A DNA stretch of 64,000 bases from Pseudopedobacter alpinus (GTDB lineage Bacteria; Bacteroidota; Bacteroidia; Sphingobacteriales; Sphingobacteriaceae), in assembly GCF_042684645.1 (NCBI RefSeq), contig NZ_JBHULV010000028.1, positions 1-64,000 of the forward strand, given 5' to 3'. Below the pieces are notes generated by a model. It saw only the letters and a program-made list of their open reading frames with translations. It searched no databases and was not told the DNA's origin. A program made the position numbers and the translations under genes. Shown in pieces: positions 16,247 to 26,760 of the stretch; position 1 is the stretch's first letter; each line of letters begins with the position of its first letter.

Positions 16247-18031
16247 TTAAACATGATGTTCGTTTCTATCCCCACCTTCGGCATATATCTTTTCAATTAA
16301 ATCTGCATTTTTAGTTAAAATAACTTTACGTTTTAAACTTAATTTTGGCGTCATTTCTCCTCCATCAATGGTAAACTCAGTTGGTAATAAGGCGAATTTT
16401 TTAATTTTCTCCCAATTTCCAAAACCCTCATTTAGTTTTTCTATCTCTAACCAAATTTTATCACAAACTGCTTTAATTTTTATAAGTTTAGCTGCTTCAG
16501 TTTCTGCAATCCCATTTTTTTGCGCCCATTCTTTTAGTTTTTCAAAATTAGGCACAATTAAAGCTGATGGGAATTTTCTGTTTTCGCCAACTATCATCAC
16601 TTGTTCTATATAAACAGATTCTTTTAGCTTATTTTCTAAAACTTGTGGCGCAATGTACTTACCTCCAGCAGTTTTAAAAACTTCTTTCTTTCTATCGGTA
16701 ATGGCTAAAAATCCATCTTTTAAAACACCAATATCTCCGGTATGAAACCAACCATCTGTTATTGCTTCATCAGTAGCATCGGGTCTTTTGTAATAACCTT
16801 TCATTACACTTGGTCCTTTGCATAAAATTTCGCCGTCCTCAGCAATTTTAACTTCTAAATTTGGTAATACTTTACCTACAGTACCAAACATTGTTTCACC
16901 AGGTTTTGGTCCGTTTACTGCAATTACGGGTGATGTTTCTGTTAAACCATAACCTTCTAAAACTTTGATATCTGCACCCCAAAAAACCCTTGCTAAACGT
17001 TCTTGCAAAGCTGCTCCACCCGAAATGATGACCAAAATTTCGCCACCTAAAGCTGCTTGCCATTTACTAAAAATTAGTTTTCTGGCAATTTTTAATTGTA
17101 ACTCATAAAAGAAACCATTTTTACCGTCTAGCTCATATTTATGTGCTAAAGCTAATGCCCAAAAGAATAAGCTCTTTTTAACCCCGGTAAGTGCATGCCC
17201 TTTGCCAACAATTTTATCGTAAACCTTTTCCAATAATCTTGGCACTGTGGTAAAACAATGCGGCTTTACTTCTGCTAAATTATCTACAATGGTTTCCATA
17301 CTTTCTGCATAGTAAATAGAAACCCCTAAATAGATATACATGTAACAAACCATTCTTTCAAAAATGTGCGATAAAGGCAAAAAGCTTAGTGCTTTTCTTA
17401 CACCCTTTGGATACATTTCTGAAGAATACATCACATTACTAATCAAATTTTGATGTGTTAACATCACTCCTTTTGGTGTACCTGTTGTACCAGAAGTATA
17501 AATTAAAGTCAGTAAATCATCAGGGGTAATTGCATCTTTATGTGGTTCTAAATCAACAGATGAATTTTCTTTACCTAAAAGTTGTACCTCTGTCCAATGT
17601 GGTAAACCCGCTACTTTATCAAAAGTATAAATAGCCAATTCTAATTGCTCCGTATTTTTTATGGTTTCTACTTTTCGGTAAAGCACTTCGTCTGAAACAA
17701 AAACTATTTTCACCTCGGCATTTTTCAATATAAATTTTATATCTCCTTCTGCCAGTGTTGGATACATTGGCACTTGGGCAGCACCTATTTGCATAATTCC
17801 AAAATCGCAAAAATTCCATTCTGGTCTGTTTGGAGACATTACTGCAACTTTATCATCTTTGCAGATGCCCAATTTCAATAAGCCTCTACTTATATCATCT
17901 GCGTAAGCTATAAAATCATCAATACTATGTTTTTCCCATTTACCAGCAACTTTAGAAGCTAAAATATCTTGATTATTAAAATTTGACTTATTATAACTTA
18001 ACAAGTCAAAAACTCTGTTAACTGCGGCCAT
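16247..18031 (-). CDS. Long-chain acyl-CoA synthetase (AMP-forming)
   Basis: Activates fatty acids to acyl-CoA through an acyl-AMP intermediate. The 594-aa protein contains the adenylate-forming motifs YTSGTTGTPKGVM, YGLTETSP, GWFHTGDIG and DRKKEVFKTAGGK (with the catalytic Lys region near the C-terminus). The open frame runs 33 codons further to a TTG at 18130, but the ATG at 18031 gives the usual family N-terminus (MAAVNRVFDLL), so I use it. It belongs to the FadD15/AMP-forming long-chain class. It is unlinked to other fatty-acid genes here. Confidence 0.92.
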   Translation of the reverse strand: MAAVNRVFDLLSYNKSNFNNQDILASKVAGKWEKHSIDDFIAYADDISRGLLKLGICKDDKVAVMSPNRPEWNFCDFGIMQIGAAQVPMYPTLAEGDIKFILKNAEVKIVFVSDEVLYRKVETIKNTEQLELAIYTFDKVAGLPHWTEVQLLGKENSSVDLEPHKDAITPDDLLTLIYTSGTTGTPKGVMLTHQNLISNVMYSSEMYPKGVRKALSFLPLSHIFERMVCYMYIYLGVSIYYAESMETIVDNLAEVKPHCFTTVPRLLEKVYDKIVGKGHALTGVKKSLFFWALALAHKYELDGKNGFFYELQLKIARKLIFSKWQAALGGEILVIISGGAALQERLARVFWGADIKVLEGYGLTETSPVIAVNGPKPGETMFGTVGKVLPNLEVKIAEDGEILCKGPSVMKGYYKRPDATDEAITDGWFHTGDIGVLKDGFLAITDRKKEVFKTAGGKYIAPQVLENKLKESVYIEQVMIVGENRKFPSALIVPNFEKLKEWAQKNGIAETEAAKLIKIKAVCDKIWLEIEKLNEGFGNWEKIKKFALLPTEFTIDGGEMTPKLSLKRKVILTKNADLIEKIYAEGGDRNEHHV

Positions 18032-18185
18032 ATAATTTTGATTTAAGGTGTAAATTGGTTGATTACGGAACTTGAATTTATTTGCTATAAATAAAAAAGC
18101 ACCTTTATCAAAAATAAAAAAATAAAGCAAAAAACATATATTTCTGATACAATTGTTTTAAACATGATAATCTAATTACAGAGCT

Positions 18186-18204
18186 TTAGAGCCTGTTCAA
18201 AAAT
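18186..18204 (+). repeat. Solo end similar to the 57.5-kb MITE terminus
   Basis: TTAGAGCCTGTTCAAAAAT resembles the left end of the MITE at 57541 (TTAGAGCCTGTTTAAA), including the TTA that is duplicated there. No opposing end is visible nearby, so this is an isolated or decayed terminus. Confidence 0.5.
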
Positions 18205-18277
18205 AATCTTCATTTTTAATAAATACATTTTCTTAATATTGCGCCCACAACTAATAACAGATATAAAATTTTTAAAA

Positions 18278-18778
18278 ATGAGAAAGAAGCTTTTTATGTT
18301 GTGCACAACATGTTTTATAATGGTATGTGCTATAAAAAATACAATGGCGCAAGCTAACTATACTACTGGCGCAGGTGTAAGAATTGGTGGGTATGAAAAT
18401 GGCCTTACCTTAAAACACTTTATAAACCCAAGTACTGCTTTAGAAGGAGTAATTGGTTTTAGACGAGGCGCTTTTGTGGTGACAGGTTTTTATGAAAAAC
18501 ATGCTGTTGCTTTTGCCGAGCCATCATTAAATTGGTTTTATGGTGCTGGTGCACACATAGGTGGTATTAACGGCAATAGTTATTACAGAGGTTACGGAAA
18601 CGATAAATATTATGTTGAAAGCGGTTTGATTTTAGGTGCTGATGGTATTGCAGGTTTAGAATGGACAGTACCAGAAATTCCTTTGGCTGTATCTATTGAT
18701 TTACACCCAAGATTAGAATTAGCAAGAGGTCCGTTTTTAAATATGGAATTTGCGCTAAGCGTAAGATATACTTTTTAA
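18278..18778 (+). CDS. Small exported outer-membrane-type protein
   Basis: A 166-aa protein with a signal peptide (RKKLFMLCTTCFIMVCAIKN, cleavage after MAQA) followed by Gly- and aromatic-rich strands and a terminal RYTF, the usual ending of outer-membrane barrels. I use ATG at 18278, not TTG at 18239, because the signal peptide begins there. Function is unknown. It is convergent with the M61 peptidase and shares a strong bidirectional terminator with it. Confidence 0.8.
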   Translation: MRKKLFMLCTTCFIMVCAIKNTMAQANYTTGAGVRIGGYENGLTLKHFINPSTALEGVIGFRRGAFVVTGFYEKHAVAFAEPSLNWFYGAGAHIGGINGNSYYRGYGNDKYYVESGLILGADGIAGLEWTVPEIPLAVSIDLHPRLELARGPFLNMEFALSVRYTF

Positions 18779-18783
18779 AAAAA

Positions 18784-18819
18784 AGGGCTATTTCTGATAA
18801 AAGAAATAGCCCTTTTTTT
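18784..18819. terminator. Bidirectional intrinsic terminator
   Basis: A perfect 12-bp stem AGGGCTATTTCT / AGAAATAGCCCT with a 6-nt loop, an A-run on the left and a T-run on the right, so it works in both directions between two convergent genes. Confidence 0.92.
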
Positions 18820-18830
18820 GTTTTTTTAAA

Positions 18831-20621
18831 TTAAAGGCTCAACCATTTCTCAAGCACTGTTTTTTGTGTAGCACTTACATTTTCTAATTGCTGAATTTGC
18901 ATTGTTTTACTTGCAGAAGCTGTTAGTTTTACTTTTATTGTTTTTAATAATCCATCTCTGCTAATCAAAAAATCTGCTTCATCATTTACAGCCAACTTAC
19001 TTATATAATTTATTGCGTCTTGTGTTCTATCGCCGTTAATTGCAATAATTTCATCTTTAACGTTTAAACCAGCATTCCAAGCGGCACTGTTCCTAGTTAC
19101 TGTGGCAATCTCCGTTTTATCTGTTTTGCTCATGGTAACTCCTAAAGAAGGTTGTTTTAAAGCTTGCCTTTCGCTAATTTTTAAACCTGCATAGTTTAAG
19201 TATTTGTTAAAATCTAAGTCTTTAGTTCCATTTATAAAATCAGCATAAAATTGATCTAAATTATCGCCAGCGTATTTTTCTAAAACTGCTTTAAACTCTA
19301 AATCAGTATAACCTCTATTTTTATTTTTGTAAAATTCATTGTAAGCAAACCTCATGGCATCATCTAAAGATTGCATTCCTTTAGAATTATTAATTATCGC
19401 CAAATCTAACATACACGCAATTAAAGCCCCTTTGTTGTAATAAGATATGGTTGTATTACTGCTGTTTTCATTGGGTCTGTATTGTTTTATCCACGCATCA
19501 AAGCTAGATTCGCTTAACGGTTGCGATTTATTTCCTAACTGGTTATGTACAGCGTTATAATCTGACTGAATTAAGTTAACAAATTCATCTGGTGTATATT
19601 TTGATATTCTTTGTACAATTAAGTTATCATAATAAGCTGTAAAACCTTCTGCTATCCACAAATTAGTGGTATAATTCTCCTCATCATAATTAAAAGGTCC
19701 TAAAGCTATTGGTCTTAATCTTTTCACATTCCATAAATGAAAATACTCATGTGCAACCAAACCTAAAAAAGATTGATATCTTTTTGGATCACTGTAAGCG
19801 TTTCTGCTAGCACCCAAAACTGTAGAGTTTAAATGCTCTAAACCGCCACCACCAGCGTTAAAATGATGAACAATAAAAACATAATATTTATTAGGATTTT
19901 CTCCAAAAATTGCTGTTTCTTTTTCAACAATTTTAGCCATATCACGCTTTAATTTTTCTTTATCATATTCACCGGCATTAACCATGGCAACTTCATGCCT
20001 TACACCAGCAGCCATAAATTCAAAAACATCTTGGTTTCCAACTTCAATAGGCGAATCAAATAACCAATCGAAATTTTTGGCATAGTAGGTAAAAGCTTTA
20101 TCAGGAATTGGCTGTAAACCTGTTGATACTTTTGCCCATCCTGTAAAAGGCTCAATAGTAACAGTTGAAGGTTCTCCTAAACTTCCATCAACATACATAA
20201 ATATACCTGTTGGCGATAAAAAAGCATGACTAGCATCAACATAACTTGTTCTTACAGAAACTTCAAAACTATAAACGCGGTAAGTAATTGTAATGGCATT
20301 TTTACCTTTTGTTTTAATTTTCCAAGCATTTTTAGCAACTTTTTCAAACGGAACACTTGTTTTATTTGCATTAACAGCAAATGACTCTATATTTTTAGAA
20401 AACTCTCTTATTAAATAAGAACCCGGTGCCCATGTTGGCATTTTAACCGTTATCTCGTCTTTTTTAATGTTACTGATAGTCATCTCAACATCTGCATAAT
20501 GTGCCTGAGGTTCAGTAAAAGAAACTTTAAAAGCAATATTTGCACTATTTTGTGCTTGTGCTGTAATAGCCATAAAAATTATAGAAATAAATAAAAAAGG
20601 TTTTAGCAATTGTTTAATCAT
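18831..20621 (-). CDS. M61-family (glycyl aminopeptidase-like) metallopeptidase
   Basis: A zinc exopeptidase exported to the periplasm or beyond. The 596-aa protein has a signal peptide (residues 1-22), an N-terminal beta domain, the zinc motif HEYFH at 291-295 with WNVKR, a downstream Glu in WIAEGFTAYYDN and a C-terminal PDZ domain (about 495-575). The order matches the M61 family. Preference for N-terminal Gly or Ala is family knowledge. It is monocistronic. Confidence 0.93.
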   Translation of the reverse strand: MIKQLLKPFLFISIIFMAITAQAQNSANIAFKVSFTEPQAHYADVEMTISNIKKDEITVKMPTWAPGSYLIREFSKNIESFAVNANKTSVPFEKVAKNAWKIKTKGKNAITITYRVYSFEVSVRTSYVDASHAFLSPTGIFMYVDGSLGEPSTVTIEPFTGWAKVSTGLQPIPDKAFTYYAKNFDWLFDSPIEVGNQDVFEFMAAGVRHEVAMVNAGEYDKEKLKRDMAKIVEKETAIFGENPNKYYVFIVHHFNAGGGGLEHLNSTVLGASRNAYSDPKRYQSFLGLVAHEYFHLWNVKRLRPIALGPFNYDEENYTTNLWIAEGFTAYYDNLIVQRISKYTPDEFVNLIQSDYNAVHNQLGNKSQPLSESSFDAWIKQYRPNENSSNTTISYYNKGALIACMLDLAIINNSKGMQSLDDAMRFAYNEFYKNKNRGYTDLEFKAVLEKYAGDNLDQFYADFINGTKDLDFNKYLNYAGLKISERQALKQPSLGVTMSKTDKTEIATVTRNSAAWNAGLNVKDEIIAINGDRTQDAINYISKLAVNDEADFLISRDGLLKTIKVKLTASASKTMQIQQLENVSATQKTVLEKWLSL

Positions 20622-20731
20622 GGTGTTTTTATTTGGATTTTAATTTGATGTTATAAATCTATTAAAATATTTAAATAATCAGTGAAATGTAATATAGTTG
20701 ATACTTACAACTAAAGAGTAAACGATTAAAT

Positions 20732-20739
20732 TAGTTTTG
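20732..20739 (+). promoter_or_regulatory. Predicted -7 promoter box of the MarR-RND operon
   Basis: TAGTTTTG matches TAnnTTTG, 14 bp before the marR ATG, giving a short leader. The upstream 100 bp would contain the MarR operator, but no convincing palindrome was found. Confidence 0.45.
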
Positions 20740-20753
20740 TTGTTATAAAACTT

Positions 20754-21224
20754 ATGAAAAAGCAAGAAGAGCCTCTCATTCATCCACTAATTCAAATTAC
20801 AAAAAAATATTTGGGGGCTTTTGCAGATGTTACACAACATATACCACTTGAAAGATACCATTATGTTTTAGTTTTAATTCTTGAAAACAACCAAACCTTA
20901 ACTCAAAAAGATTTAGCAAACTATTTATTGGTTGATAAATCTTTTATGGTAAATATGATTGATTATTTAACAAAAAATGGTTTCGTATTTAGAGAAACAG
21001 ATAAAGAAGACAGAAGAAAACACCTCATAAAATTAACTCAAAAAGCTTTTGATTACATCCCAGAAATAAATAAAGCTATAAAAGAAATTAATGATTTAGC
21101 TTTAAACGGAATAAGTGAAACACAAAGAATTATTTTTACGGAAGTTCTTGAAAAAATAGAACAAAACTTTAATATTAACATTACGCACACAATCAGTTTT
21201 GATTATAAAAAATCAGAAAATTAA
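20754..21224 (+). CDS. MarR-family transcriptional regulator
   Basis: A 156-aa winged-helix repressor. Residues about 30-125 hold the MarR fold: LTQKDLANYLLVDKSFMVNM as the recognition region and RETDKEDRRKHLIKLTQKA as the wing with the conserved DxRxxxxxLT pattern. It is the first gene of a four-gene operon; the adaptor gene begins 3 bp after its stop. By context it probably represses this efflux operon and is released by a small ligand. Confidence 0.93.
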   Translation: MKKQEEPLIHPLIQITKKYLGAFADVTQHIPLERYHYVLVLILENNQTLTQKDLANYLLVDKSFMVNMIDYLTKNGFVFRETDKEDRRKHLIKLTQKAFDYIPEINKAIKEINDLALNGISETQRIIFTEVLEKIEQNFNINITHTISFDYKKSEN

Positions 21225-21227
21225 GCT

Positions 21228-22304
21228 ATGAAAATAAAATATGTTATCTACGTTTTAATTGTTTTAGTATTAGGCTATCTTATTTACAACAGATTAACTT
21301 CTAGTAAAAATGATGCCGCAAAAATGGGTACTAATTCAAAAAATGCTGCTTCAAAAGAAACATCAGTTAACGGAATTATTGTTACTACTAAAGATTTTTC
21401 TAACGCAGTAAATGTTTCTGGTACTATTGAAGCTAATGAACAAGTAGAAATACGAAGCGAAATACCAGGCTTAATTAGAAGTATAAATTTTAACGAAGGT
21501 ACTAATGTAAACGCTGGAAGTTTGTTATTAAAAATTGAGGACACCGAATTGCAAGCTCAATACAGACAAGCTTTAACCAAACAAAAGTTAGCGCAAGAAA
21601 CAGAAGAAAGAGCAGGAAAGCTGTTGAAATCTGAAGCTATTAGCCAAGAAGAATATGACAATTCCGAAGCGGAACTAAAATCTTTACAAGCCCAAAGCCA
21701 GTTAATTAAAGCACAATTATCTAAAACAGAAATTAGAGCTCCTTTTTCTGGAAGAATTGGCTTACGTAATGTTTCTAAAGGAGCTTACGTTACTCCTACC
21801 ACAAACATTGCCAATTTAGTAAGCATAAACCCTGTTAAAGTCACGTTTTCTGTACCAGAAAAATACAGTCAAATGATAAGGAACAATGTAGAAGTTAGCT
21901 TCACCATTGCCGGAACATCAAGAATTTTTAAAGCTAAAATTTTCGCTCAAGAGCCTGCAATTGATGTTAATACGAGAACATTAATTATTAAAGCCTTGGC
22001 AAATAACAGCGATGGCTATTTAATTCCAGGTACTTTCGCAAACATAAGTTTGCCTTTACAAACTGTTAAAAATGCAATTTTAATACCTTCTACAGCTGTA
22101 ATTCCAATTTTAAGTGGCAAACAAGTTTATATTACAGAAAACGGAAAGGCTAAAGCAATTAAAATTGTTTCTGATGTACGTACCGATAAAGATATTTTAG
22201 TATCAGAAGGTTTAAGCAAAGGTGACACCGTTATTGTTAGCGGTATTATGGCTATCAAACCAGAATCGCCTGTAAAAGTTAAGTTAATAAACCCTGCAAA
22301 ATAA
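21228..22304 (+). CDS. RND efflux periplasmic adaptor (membrane fusion protein)
   Basis: Links the inner-membrane pump to TolC. The 358-aa protein has one N-terminal hydrophobic anchor (about residues 4-20), a biotinyl-lipoyl-like half (VEIRSEIPGLIRSINFNEGT), a short alpha-hairpin (about 105-150), the second lipoyl half (TEIRAPFSGRIGLRNVSKGA) and beta-barrel plus membrane-proximal domains. It sits between marR and the pump gene with gaps of 3 and 8 bp, so it is part of the same transcript. Confidence 0.95.
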   Translation: MKIKYVIYVLIVLVLGYLIYNRLTSSKNDAAKMGTNSKNAASKETSVNGIIVTTKDFSNAVNVSGTIEANEQVEIRSEIPGLIRSINFNEGTNVNAGSLLLKIEDTELQAQYRQALTKQKLAQETEERAGKLLKSEAISQEEYDNSEAELKSLQAQSQLIKAQLSKTEIRAPFSGRIGLRNVSKGAYVTPTTNIANLVSINPVKVTFSVPEKYSQMIRNNVEVSFTIAGTSRIFKAKIFAQEPAIDVNTRTLIIKALANNSDGYLIPGTFANISLPLQTVKNAILIPSTAVIPILSGKQVYITENGKAKAIKIVSDVRTDKDILVSEGLSKGDTVIVSGIMAIKPESPVKVKLINPAK

Positions 22305-22312
22305 AAGAGGTA

Positions 22313-25300
22313 ATGAGTATATCTACAACAAGTATAAAAAGACCTGTTTTAACCATAGTTATGAATTTGATGCTCCTTATTTTTGGAGTAATTGGATTTA
22401 TGTTTCTTGGGGTAAGAGAGTACCCTTCTATTGATCCGCCTGTAGTATCTGTTAGAACCGCTTATCCTGGCGCCAATTCAGATATTATTGAATCTCAAAT
22501 TACAGAACCTTTAGAAAAATACATCAATGAAATAGATGGTATTAAAAACATTTCTTCTTCTAGTAATCAAGGGTCAAGTTCTATAACTGTAGAGTTTAAT
22601 TTAGATAAAAACTTGGAGGATGCAGCAAATGACGTGAGAGACAAAGTTTCGCAAGCAGCCAGAAATTTACCTAAAGATATTGATGGTTTGCCAGTGGTTT
22701 CAAAAGCTGATGCCAATTCTGACGCTATTATATCCATGACCATTCAAAGTGATAAAAGAAATATTTTAGAACTGAGTGATTATGCAGAGAATGTGATTGC
22801 GCAGAGATTGCAAACCATACCAGGAGTTTCTTCTGTGCAAATTTGGGGTCAAAAAAAGTTTTCTATGCGTTTATGGTTAGACCCCGATAAACTTGCTGCT
22901 TATTCCTTAACTCCGCTTGATGTAAAAAATGCTTTAGACAAACAAAATGTAGAGCTACCCTCCGGTAAAATATCTGGAAAAAGCACAGAATTAACTGTAA
23001 AAACTGTAGGTAATTTAAGTTCTGCAGAGCAGTTTAATGATTTAATTGTTAAAAATGATGGGGTTAATATTATTCGTTTTAAAGATGTTGGTTTTGCCGA
23101 GTTAGGACCAGAAAACGAAGAAACTGTTTTAAGATCTGGCGGTACCCCAATGGTTGCCACAGCTATTGTACCACAACCAGGCGCAAACTATCTAAATATT
23201 GCAAATGAATTTTATAAACGCTATGATGAATTAAAAAAAGAACTTCCAGAAGATTTTAAATTAGATATAGTTTTAGATAATACTGTTTTTATAAAACGAT
23301 CTGTTATTGAAGTTGTGGAAACTTTAGGGATAGCCATTTTATTAGTGGTAATTATTATTTACCTGTTTTTTAGAGATTGGAGTATTGCTTTTAGGCCTTT
23401 AATTGATATTCCTGTTTCTTTGGTAGCCACGTTCTTTATCATGTACTTGTTTGGTTTTTCTATTAATGTGTTAACATTATTAGCCATAGTTTTAGCCACG
23501 GGTTTAGTAGTTGATGATGGTATTGTAGTAACAGAAAATATTTACAAAAAAGTAGAAGAAGGGATGTCGCCTTTCGAAGCTGCAATAAAAGGATCTAACG
23601 AAATTTTCTTTGCTGTTATATCAATATCAGTAACATTAGCTGCTGTATTTTTACCAGTTATATTTTTAGAAGGATTTGTAGGCCGGCTTTTTAGGGAGTT
23701 TGGCATTGTAATAGGTGCTGCCGTTTTAATATCAGCATTTGTGTCTTTAACATTAACACCAATGTTAAATGCGTATTTAATTAAAAACACAAAAAAATCT
23801 GATTTTTACATTAAAACAGAACCATTTTTTCAAGGAATGAATGATCGTTACCATCAATCTTTAGAGAAATTTTTAAAAAAGAGATGGATTGCTTTTCCTA
23901 TTGTAATTGTATGTGTGGGTATCATAGTGTTGTTTTGGAATATCCTACCAAAAGAAACTTCTCCATTAGATGATAGGAGTGCTCTTTCTTTAACCATTTC
24001 TGCACCAGAAGGTTCTTCTTTTGAATATACAGATGATTACATGAATCAAGTGGCAGAACTTATACAAGATTCTGTTCCCGGTAAAGCTGCTGATTTATCT
24101 GTTACTTCTCCAGGTTTCTCTGGTTCTGGCGCAACAAACACGGGTTTCTTTAGAATAAGACTTAAAGATCCAGATTTAAGGGAACGTTCGCAAGATGAAA
24201 TAGCAGCCAAACTTACCAATGATGTTAAAAAGTTAAATGGCGCAAAAGCATTTGTTGTGCAACAAGCTACAATAGCTGTAGGAAGATCTAGAGGTTTACC
24301 AGTCCAGTTTGTAATACAGGCTCCTAATTTTGAAAAACTTCAAGAAAAAGTGCCCCTGTTTATGGATGAAATTGGTAAAAATCCTGTTTTCACCAATACA
24401 GATTTAAATTTAAAGTTTAATAAACCAGAGCTTAACGTTTCTATAGACAGAAATAAAGCGCAAGATTTAGGGGTTTCTGTTTTAGATGTTGCACAAACTT
24501 TACAACTTTCTTTAAGTGCACAAAGGTTTGCATATTTTATTATGGATGGTAAGCAATATCAAGTAATTGGGCAATTTGCTAGAGAAAAACGTAATAATCC
24601 TTACGATTTAAGTGCTATTTATGTTAGAAACAACGTAGGAGAATTAATACAATTAGACAATTTGGTAAATGTGGAGGAAAAAAGTAGTCCGCCACAATTG
24701 TATAGGAATAACAGATTTGTATCTGCAACAGTATCTGGCGCTGTTGTACCTGGTAAAACCATTGGCGATGGTATTGAAGCCATGAGAGAAGCCCAAGATA
24801 AAATACTAGACGATACTTTTTCTACAGATTTAGCTGGCGAATCTAGAGATTTTGCCGAAAGTAATTCTAACACTGCCTTTGCTTTTGGTTTAGCACTTTT
24901 ACTGGTTTACTTAATTTTAGCTGCACAATTTGAAAGTTTTGTAGATCCGGTTATCATTATTTTAACGGTTCCAATGGCGGTTGCAGGTGCTTTTTTCTCA
25001 TTATGGTTATTAGGGCAGTCTTGGAATATCTTTAGCCAAATAGGAACCATTATGCTCATAGGCTTGGTAACCAAAAACGGAATTTTAATCGTAGAATTTG
25101 CAAATCAACTCAAAGAGCAAGGTATGCCTGTGGCGCAAGCAATTAGAGAAGCGTCTGTATCAAGGTTACGCCCAATTTTAATGACAAGTTTAGCAATTGC
25201 TTTAGGAGCATTACCAATTGCTATGGCCTTTGGTGCAGCGGCAAAAAGCCGTATGAGTATGGGTACGGTAATTATTGGTGGTACATTATTTTCTTTGCTA

Positions 25301-25411
25301 CTAACCCTTTTTGTAATTCCGGCTATTTATTCTTACTGGAGTAAGGAACATACAGAATCAAAAGCTGAAGCTGCAGAAAAAGAAATAAAACTAGCTGAAA
25401 AACAAAACTAA
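22313..25411 (+). CDS. RND multidrug efflux transporter (AcrB/MexB type)
   Basis: A proton-driven inner-membrane pump, 1032 aa, with 12 predicted transmembrane helices and two large periplasmic loops (about residues 35-330 and 560-860). The TM4 proton-relay acidic pair is present in LATGLVVDDGIVVTENIY. Length and layout match hydrophobe/amphiphile RND pumps rather than heavy-metal pumps. The neighbouring adaptor and TolC genes complete a tripartite system. The substrate is unknown. Confidence 0.96.
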   Translation: MSISTTSIKRPVLTIVMNLMLLIFGVIGFMFLGVREYPSIDPPVVSVRTAYPGANSDIIESQITEPLEKYINEIDGIKNISSSSNQGSSSITVEFNLDKNLEDAANDVRDKVSQAARNLPKDIDGLPVVSKADANSDAIISMTIQSDKRNILELSDYAENVIAQRLQTIPGVSSVQIWGQKKFSMRLWLDPDKLAAYSLTPLDVKNALDKQNVELPSGKISGKSTELTVKTVGNLSSAEQFNDLIVKNDGVNIIRFKDVGFAELGPENEETVLRSGGTPMVATAIVPQPGANYLNIANEFYKRYDELKKELPEDFKLDIVLDNTVFIKRSVIEVVETLGIAILLVVIIIYLFFRDWSIAFRPLIDIPVSLVATFFIMYLFGFSINVLTLLAIVLATGLVVDDGIVVTENIYKKVEEGMSPFEAAIKGSNEIFFAVISISVTLAAVFLPVIFLEGFVGRLFREFGIVIGAAVLISAFVSLTLTPMLNAYLIKNTKKSDFYIKTEPFFQGMNDRYHQSLEKFLKKRWIAFPIVIVCVGIIVLFWNILPKETSPLDDRSALSLTISAPEGSSFEYTDDYMNQVAELIQDSVPGKAADLSVTSPGFSGSGATNTGFFRIRLKDPDLRERSQDEIAAKLTNDVKKLNGAKAFVVQQATIAVGRSRGLPVQFVIQAPNFEKLQEKVPLFMDEIGKNPVFTNTDLNLKFNKPELNVSIDRNKAQDLGVSVLDVAQTLQLSLSAQRFAYFIMDGKQYQVIGQFAREKRNNPYDLSAIYVRNNVGELIQLDNLVNVEEKSSPPQLYRNNRFVSATVSGAVVPGKTIGDGIEAMREAQDKILDDTFSTDLAGESRDFAESNSNTAFAFGLALLLVYLILAAQFESFVDPVIIILTVPMAVAGAFFSLWLLGQSWNIFSQIGTIMLIGLVTKNGILIVEFANQLKEQGMPVAQAIREASVSRLRPILMTSLAIALGALPIAMAFGAAAKSRMSMGTVIIGGTLFSLLLTLFVIPAIYSYWSKEHTESKAEAAEKEIKLAEKQN

Positions 25412-25412
25412 A

Positions 25413-26723
25413 ATGAAATACTTTAGAAATATAGTTACTCTACTTTTTCTGTTATCTTCATTAAGCTTACAAGCTCAAGAAACATTAACACTAAAAGACG
25501 CTATTTCAATAGCTTTACAAAATAATTACAACATTAAATTAAGTAATAACCAAAATAAAATTTCTGAAAATGATTTAAGTTACGGAAATGCAGGTTTTTT
25601 ACCAAATATTACAGGTACTTTTAATGATATAAACAATATACAAACTAGCCAAGTTGATTTAGCTAGTGGTGAAACCAGAGAAGTTGTTAATGCTAAAACA
25701 ACTAATTTGAATTATGGCGTAAATTTAAATTGGAGAATTTTTGACGGGTTTCAAATGTTTGCCAATTACGATAGACTTAAAGAATTACAAAAATTAGGTG
25801 ATTTAAATGCTAAAATCACTATTCAAACTACCATTGCCGATGTTATAGATGCTTATTACAATCTAATTGCGCAATACAAACAATTAGATGCTACAGAAAC
25901 CGCTTTAGAAGTTTCTGCTGTAAGGTTAAAAAATGCAAATTCCAGATATACGCTTGGTAAGGGTTCTAAATTAGAACTTTTGGCCGCCAAAGTTGATTTA
26001 AATACAGATACCACACAATTATTGATGCAAAAAGACCTAATTAGAACTGGTAAGATAAGATTTAACCAGATATTAGCCAGAGATTTAAAAACAGAATTTG
26101 ATGTAGCTGAAGATATTTTGATTGATAGAAGTTTAATTTATGAAACTTTAAAAGCTGATTTGGACATACAAAACCCGGATTTACAAACAGCTGAAATTAA
26201 TAAAACCATTTCAGAAATTTTTGTTAAACAAGTTAAAGCTAACCGTTATCCAGTAATTGCTTTAACATCTGGGTATAATTTTGCTAATAACACCTCTCCT
26301 CCTACTGGTTTTGCATTGCGATCAAACTCTAGGGGTTTCAATTATGGTTTAACTGCCTCTCTTAATATATTTAACGGTTCGTTACAAAACCGAACAGAAA
26401 GAAATGCAAAATTAAGTTTAGAAAATTCCAACCTTGAGCTAGAGAGAATTAAGCAGGATGTGAATGCACAATTATTAACTACTTATCAAAATTATCAAAC
26501 AACTTTAGAGCTTACAAACTTAGAAGAAAAAAATGTTGAAGTTGCAAAAGAAAATTTGAATATAACATTAGAAAAGTACAGACTAGGAAGTATAGTACCT
26601 TTAGAGCTAAGGGAAGCACAACGCAATTTTGTAAATGCCGCAGCTAGGTACGCAAATGCGCTTTACCAAGCAAAAATTAGTGAAATTACGCTAAAAGAAA
26701 TTACTGGCAGTATTAACCTTTAA
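25413..26723 (+). CDS. TolC-family outer-membrane efflux protein
   Basis: The 436-aa exit duct of the tripartite pump. It has a signal peptide (residues 1-21, ending LQAQ), the two long alternating coiled-coil/barrel repeats of the TolC (OEP) family (LTLKDAISIALQNNYNIKLS near the start and LREAQRNFVNAAARYANALY near the end). It begins one base after the pump stop. It is the last operon gene; the next promoter box lies 38 bp on. Confidence 0.94.
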   Translation: MKYFRNIVTLLFLLSSLSLQAQETLTLKDAISIALQNNYNIKLSNNQNKISENDLSYGNAGFLPNITGTFNDINNIQTSQVDLASGETREVVNAKTTNLNYGVNLNWRIFDGFQMFANYDRLKELQKLGDLNAKITIQTTIADVIDAYYNLIAQYKQLDATETALEVSAVRLKNANSRYTLGKGSKLELLAAKVDLNTDTTQLLMQKDLIRTGKIRFNQILARDLKTEFDVAEDILIDRSLIYETLKADLDIQNPDLQTAEINKTISEIFVKQVKANRYPVIALTSGYNFANNTSPPTGFALRSNSRGFNYGLTASLNIFNGSLQNRTERNAKLSLENSNLELERIKQDVNAQLLTTYQNYQTTLELTNLEEKNVEVAKENLNITLEKYRLGSIVPLELREAQRNFVNAAARYANALYQAKISEITLKEITGSINL

Positions 26724-26760
26724 ATTTTAGCTGTTAATAAATTATAAACTATTCTTTTTA

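Noticed and set aside
18032..18130. Extended N-terminus of the acyl-CoA ligase from a TTG
   Set aside because: The added 33 residues do not resemble the family, and ATG 18031 gives the normal start.
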